Positions 19,350-23,026 of a stretch of DNA of 23,026 nt are shown piece after piece. The stretch lies in contig URWN01000021.1 in the NCBI GenBank assembly GCA_900551615.1, positions 1-23,026 on the forward strand. Direction: 5' to 3'. Source of the stretch: an uncultured Clostridium sp. Lineage in GTDB: Bacteria > Bacillota > Clostridia > TANB77 > CAG-508. The position numbers were made by a program, and so were the translations under genes. The notes beneath the pieces were generated by a model. It saw only the letters and a list, made by a program, of their open reading frames with translations, was not told where the DNA came from and did not search any database. Each line of letters starts with the position of its first letter. Position 1 is the stretch's first letter.

Positions 19350-21302
19350 TTATATCTTAACAACTAATTTATTAAATTTTGAATTTATATAATTTTCAAG
19401 TTTAGTCATAAACACCTGTGGTTCAATTTCTTTTTTAGCAACCATATCTAAGCCTTTTTCCCAACTTGCAGTAAGTTTAGGATTTAGCATATCTGGCATA
19501 GAAAAATTGACAATATCATATATAATTTCTCCTTTATTTGTAGGAGTAATAATTTGAGTTTTTTTATTTATTTCTATGTATTTTATTCTTTCTAATTTTT
19601 CTATAATTCCACCACGAGTAGCACTTGTTCCAATTCCTGCACCTTTTATTTGTTCACGAAGTTCTTCGTCTTCTATAAGTTTTCCTGCGTTTTCCATTGC
19701 AAGAATTATAGAACCTGAATTGTATCTTGTTGGCGGTGATGTTTCCGCTTCTTTTATTTCATAATTTTTTACTAATGCTTCTTGGCCTTTTTTCAATTTT
19801 TTTAAAATTTCTAGGTTTTCATCCTCTGATTTATCCACATTTTGTGCATCTTCTGTGGATTCTTTGCTTACATTTTTATTTGATGATTTTGCTATTTCTA
19901 AATAACCTTTGTTTACGCAAACCTTTCCACTTGCATAAAAATTTTCACCTTCTACATCAACTGTTACTTGTACTTTGCTGTATTCTGCTGGTGGATAAAA
20001 AATTGCTAAAAATCTTTTTACTATAAGTTTATATATTTGTTTTTGTAATTCTGGTAGTTTTTCGTAGTTTTCATATCCTTGTCCTGTTGGAATTATTGCA
20101 TAATGGTCTGTAATTTTGCTGTCATTTACATATTTTGTTTTTGCTAAATTATTTGTAGGATATTTTTCTTCTACCATTTTCTTTATATATCCTCGAATTT
20201 CTTCATCTTTAAATCCTTTGGCTATTCCATTTAAGTTTTTTGATATTTCTTTTGCAACTGCTGTTGATAATACCCTTGCATCTGTTCTTGGATATGTAAC
20301 TAATTTTTTTTCATATAAATTTTGAATAACATCTAGCGTTTCTTCTGGTTTAATTTTGAATCTTTTTGTACACTCATTTTGAATTTCTGCTAAGTTAAAT
20401 AATAGTGGTGCATTTTCTTTTTGTTTTGATTTTTTAAGTTCCGTTATTATTGCCTTTTTTCCTTGTAATGAAACAATAAAATCTTTTGCTTTTTGTTCAT
20501 TTTTGAATCCTGATTCATTATATAGTAGTGGTGATTCGAATAATTTTGATTTTTCATTTACTTTCCATTCTGCTTTGAATGCTGAATTTTCGTCTCCAAA
20601 TTCTCCTACTATTTTGTAATATTTTGTTTTGACAAAGTTTCTAATTTCTCTTTCTCTTGAAACTATCATTCCTAAAACACATGTCATAACACGTCCAACT
20701 GAAATTGATGCCTTTTCTTCATTTATTTTATTTGCCAGTGTTCTTCCTTGTGTTATTGATAATAGCCTTGAAAAATTTATTCCTATTAAGTAATCTTCTT
20801 TTGCTCTTAAATATGCACTGTCTGATAAACTATCATATTCTGATGAGTCTTTTGCTTCTCTTATTCCTCTTAATATTTCTTCTTCTGTTTGTGAATCTAT
20901 CCAGACTCTTTTTACTTTTGCTTTTGGATTTGGATGTGCCATCATTAATACAAGTCTTTGGATATATTCTCCTTCTCTTCCAGAGTCTCCTGCATTGTAT
21001 ATTTCTTCTATGTCTTCTCTTTGCATTAAACTTTGGACTATATTAAATTGATTTTGAACATTTGATATTACTTCATATTTCCATTCCTTTGGTATAAATG
21101 GCAATGTATCTAATCTCCAAAACTTTAATTTTTCATCATATTTATCTGGATAACTCATTGTTACTAAATGTCCTACACACCATGTTATTATCCATTCCTC
21201 TGATTCTATATATCCATTTTTTCTGGGAGCCGTTATTTTCAATGCCTTCGCAAATTCCATTGCTACTGATGGCTTTTCTGTTATCAATAATTTTTTGCTC
21301 AT
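19350..21302 (-). CDS. topB: DNA topoisomerase III (type IA)
   Basis: A 650-residue enzyme that passes single DNA strands and resolves replication and recombination intermediates. The Toprim domain opens KKLLITEKPSVAMEFAKAL and has the acidic triad region YNAGDSGREGEYIQRL. The active-site Tyr is in KLVTYPRTDARVLS. The domain IV segment EAETSPPTRYNSGSIILAME and the GIGTSATRGGIIEKL motif follow. A charged, low-complexity insertion (SSNKNVSKESTEDAQNVDKS) lies near residue 480. The protein ends without a C-terminal zinc module. The ATG lies 4 bp after the preceding HD gene, with AAAGGATG as ribosome binding site. Confidence 0.95.
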   Translation of the reverse strand: MSKKLLITEKPSVAMEFAKALKITAPRKNGYIESEEWIITWCVGHLVTMSYPDKYDEKLKFWRLDTLPFIPKEWKYEVISNVQNQFNIVQSLMQREDIEEIYNAGDSGREGEYIQRLVLMMAHPNPKAKVKRVWIDSQTEEEILRGIREAKDSSEYDSLSDSAYLRAKEDYLIGINFSRLLSITQGRTLANKINEEKASISVGRVMTCVLGMIVSREREIRNFVKTKYYKIVGEFGDENSAFKAEWKVNEKSKLFESPLLYNESGFKNEQKAKDFIVSLQGKKAIITELKKSKQKENAPLLFNLAEIQNECTKRFKIKPEETLDVIQNLYEKKLVTYPRTDARVLSTAVAKEISKNLNGIAKGFKDEEIRGYIKKMVEEKYPTNNLAKTKYVNDSKITDHYAIIPTGQGYENYEKLPELQKQIYKLIVKRFLAIFYPPAEYSKVQVTVDVEGENFYASGKVCVNKGYLEIAKSSNKNVSKESTEDAQNVDKSEDENLEILKKLKKGQEALVKNYEIKEAETSPPTRYNSGSIILAMENAGKLIEDEELREQIKGAGIGTSATRGGIIEKLERIKYIEINKKTQIITPTNKGEIIYDIVNFSMPDMLNPKLTASWEKGLDMVAKKEIEPQVFMTKLENYINSKFNKLVVKI

Positions 21303-21306
21303 TTTA

Positions 21307-22074
21307 TCATCCTTTTTCTTCTATATATTGTTTTGCTTTTTCATATATAACTTTAAATTTTTCGGCTGTATCTTTGTTTGTGAAACTAAATCTGTTATAT
21401 AATTGGTCTACATATTTTTTATCTTTGAATATTTTTAATGCTGGTTTAAAATATAAACCATATATATATGCAAAATGTCCTACTAATATATCTCCACTTG
21501 TTTCCATATTTTTAAATTTTATATGTTTATCTTCTATAAATTCTCTGTATATTTCATTTGTTACTATTTCATTATTCATGTTGTCTGTTTCCCATATTGT
21601 TTTTTCTTCTCCCGTTATTAGTATATAGAATATATCTGTTCTGTCTGCATCTCTTATTAATTTTGCATGTAATAGTTGTCTTTCTGTTAGATCTTCTTCT
21701 ATGTCATCTCTGTTATGATTTATAATTGATAGTCTTATTATTTCATCAAATTCATCTGTTTCTATAAATTTTCTAATTAGTCCTTCTTCAAATAATACTT
21801 TTGCTCCAAGCTCACCATGATTTATACTCTTTTTGTCAATAAATGTGTGATAAATTCTAATTTGTTCAAATCTTCCTATATCATGTAATAGTCCTATTAA
21901 TTCTGCAAGTTTTATATCTTCTTCATCTAATTTTAGTTTTTCTGCCATCTGTTTGGCTAATTGTGATACTCTTTCTATGTGTTCAATTTTTAATTTTACT
22001 TTTTTATCTTCTGGGTCATAATTTTTTACATATTCTTTAAATGCTTGTTTTGCTTTTTCTATATCTATTTTCAT
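21307..22074 (-). CDS. HD-domain hydrolase, copy 2
   Basis: A 255-residue protein with the HD metal-binding pattern: KIEHIERVSQLAKQ (first His), LIGLLHDIGRFEQ (the HD pair), INHGELGAKVLFEEGLI, LSIINHNRDD, and RDADRTDIFYI (last Asp). Such domains hydrolyse phosphomonoesters or phosphodiesters, often of nucleotides; the substrate is unknown. It is a clear paralogue of the next gene upstream. GGAGGA lies within the 3' end of that gene, and only 2 bp separate them. Confidence 0.9.
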   Translation of the reverse strand: MKIDIEKAKQAFKEYVKNYDPEDKKVKLKIEHIERVSQLAKQMAEKLKLDEEDIKLAELIGLLHDIGRFEQIRIYHTFIDKKSINHGELGAKVLFEEGLIRKFIETDEFDEIIRLSIINHNRDDIEEDLTERQLLHAKLIRDADRTDIFYILITGEEKTIWETDNMNNEIVTNEIYREFIEDKHIKFKNMETSGDILVGHFAYIYGLYFKPALKIFKDKKYVDQLYNRFSFTNKDTAEKFKVIYEKAKQYIEEKG

Positions 22075-22076
22075 TT

Positions 22077-22856
22077 TTATTTTTCCTCCATTATTTTCTC
22101 TTTTATATATTCATTTGCTATTTTTTTTATTTCATCTACTTTTGTTTTTGTGGATTGATCTTGAAATTTGTATCTATCTAAAATTTTATTTATATAATCT
22201 TTTTCTTTTATAATTTCAAAGCTTGTCTTATAATTTATGTCATAAATAAACGCTATTACACATGTGATGTCATCTATAAATTTTAATCTAACATTTTTTT
22301 CTTTTTTTATTGTAGCCTTCTTTGTAAATTCATTATATATTTTTTCTGATAGTACTGATTTGTTTACTTCTTCTTCATTGTTTTTATAATAAATATCTAT
22401 TGATTCATATAGAATGTCTATTTTGTCTGCATCTCTTATTAATTTTGCAAATAATAATTCCTCTTGTGTTAATCCTGCTTCTATAGAAAATTTATTGTGG
22501 TTTTTTATTGATTTTTTTATTATTTCATCATATTTATTTGTTTCTATAAATTTTCTTATTAGTCCTTCTTTAAATAGTAATTTTGTTCCATAATCTCCAT
22601 GGTCAAATCCTTCTAAATTGTTGCCTAATCCTATATCTGTATATTGTTTAAATCTTCCAATATCGTGCAATAGTCCTATTAGTGTTGCTAGTTGAATTTG
22701 TTCTTCGCTTAGTTTTAAATTTGTTGCTATTTGTTCAGCTATTTTCATTACTCTTATTGAGTGTTGTTGTTTTCTTTTTACGTTTTTGTCTTTTGTGTTG
22801 AAGTTTTCTGTGTATTTTATAAATTCTTCTTTTGCTTCTTCTATATTTATCTTCAT
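22077..22856 (-). CDS. HD-domain hydrolase, copy 1
   Basis: A 259-residue paralogue of copy 2 with the same order of motifs: QQHSIRVMKIAEQ, LIGLLHDIGRFKQ, FDHGDYGTKLLFKEGLI, KSIKNHNKF, and RDADKIDILYE. The start is ATG 22856 (MKINIEEAK), because AGGTGA at the in-frame GTG (22865) is its Shine-Dalgarno. It is the first gene of the HD-HD-topB operon, read from the promoter at 22875-22903. The two copies have diverged widely outside the motifs, so this is an old duplication. Confidence 0.9.
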   Translation of the reverse strand: MKINIEEAKEEFIKYTENFNTKDKNVKRKQQHSIRVMKIAEQIATNLKLSEEQIQLATLIGLLHDIGRFKQYTDIGLGNNLEGFDHGDYGTKLLFKEGLIRKFIETNKYDEIIKKSIKNHNKFSIEAGLTQEELLFAKLIRDADKIDILYESIDIYYKNNEEEVNKSVLSEKIYNEFTKKATIKKEKNVRLKFIDDITCVIAFIYDINYKTSFEIIKEKDYINKILDRYKFQDQSTKTKVDEIKKIANEYIKEKIMEEK

Positions 22857-22874
22857 TGTTATCACCTGTTTGGT

Positions 22875-22903
22875 ATTTTATCACATTCTATTTTATTTGT
22901 AAA
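22875..22903 (-). promoter_or_regulatory. Promoter of the HD-HD-topB operon
   Basis: Minus strand TTTACA, 17 bp, TAAAAT. The right end repeat ends 28 bp upstream of the -35 box. Confidence 0.7.
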
Positions 22904-22930
22904 TTTGATTTTGATTTTTATAAAAATTCA

Positions 22931-23014
22931 TGTTACAATTCACAGTCCGTAAAATTATTGTTTGTGTGGCACCCCCTTCCCCTTGGGTAATTATATATAT
23001 TTGAGATTTCGTCC
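22931..23014 (-). repeat. Right arm of the ~83-bp inverted end repeat
   Basis: The reverse complement matches 23-105 from GGACGAAATCTC to TGTAACA, with two substitutions and one extra G in a G-run. As on the left, it lies just upstream of a promoter and in the same orientation relative to it. Confidence 0.85.
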
Positions 23015-23026
23015 GTTTGATTGGAG

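Overview
The window is low-GC DNA with Firmicutes-type gene order and strong AGGAGG ribosome binding sites. It carries the endospore genes yunB, spoVB and a SPOCS/LysM protein, and it has T-box control and GatCAB. Together these point to an uncultured, spore-forming, gut-type member of the Clostridia (inference; no rRNA is present). About 83 bp at each end form an inverted repeat, as expected if the window is a contig that stops at a dispersed repeat.

Layout. (1) 1-1080: rpsT, a small two-helix membrane protein, and a nested inverted-repeat element that ends in the gatB terminator. (2) 1077-5138, minus strand: the tRNA amidotransferase operon gatC-gatA-gatB with its own promoter. A HAD-type nucleotidase bracketed by inverted repeats sits between gatC and gatA. 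(3) 5155-5413: two convergent promoters facing a shared bidirectional terminator, a 23-codon hydrophobic peptide, and complementary direct repeats. This is the layout of par/Fst type I toxin-antitoxin loci. (4) 5446-7596, minus: aspS behind a T-box leader whose best specifier reading is AAC (Asn), plus three tandem 29-bp palindromes before the start codon. (5) 7640-11773, minus: a heterodimeric ABC exporter, an XRE regulator and a 46-aa Spo0E-like protein. The second ABC subunit is readable only with two +1 frameshifts. Both fall on a CGG codon, a codon I find nowhere else in frame in the window's confidently placed genes. (6) 11974-14232, minus: HU and a SpoVB/MATE flippase. (7) 14491-15512, plus: rplM-rpsI with a leader hairpin. 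(8) 15535-18885, minus: a standalone small-RNA candidate, dtd, and a sporulation cluster (77-aa ATP-synt_F-like protein, SPOCS-LysM protein, yunB). (9) 18973-19302, plus: a complete transcription unit for a 56-aa Cys-rich protein missed by length cut-offs. (10) 19350-22903, minus: two tandem HD-domain hydrolases and topB.

Themes. Regions 2 and 4 together make Asn/Gln-tRNA by the indirect route: AspRS charges the tRNA, GatCAB amidates it, and an Asn-type T-box would sense the product. The most unusual items are the CGG-linked double frameshift, the par-like locus, the cassette inside gatCAB, and the Cys-rich small gene. All functional calls rest on motifs read by eye; no database search was run.
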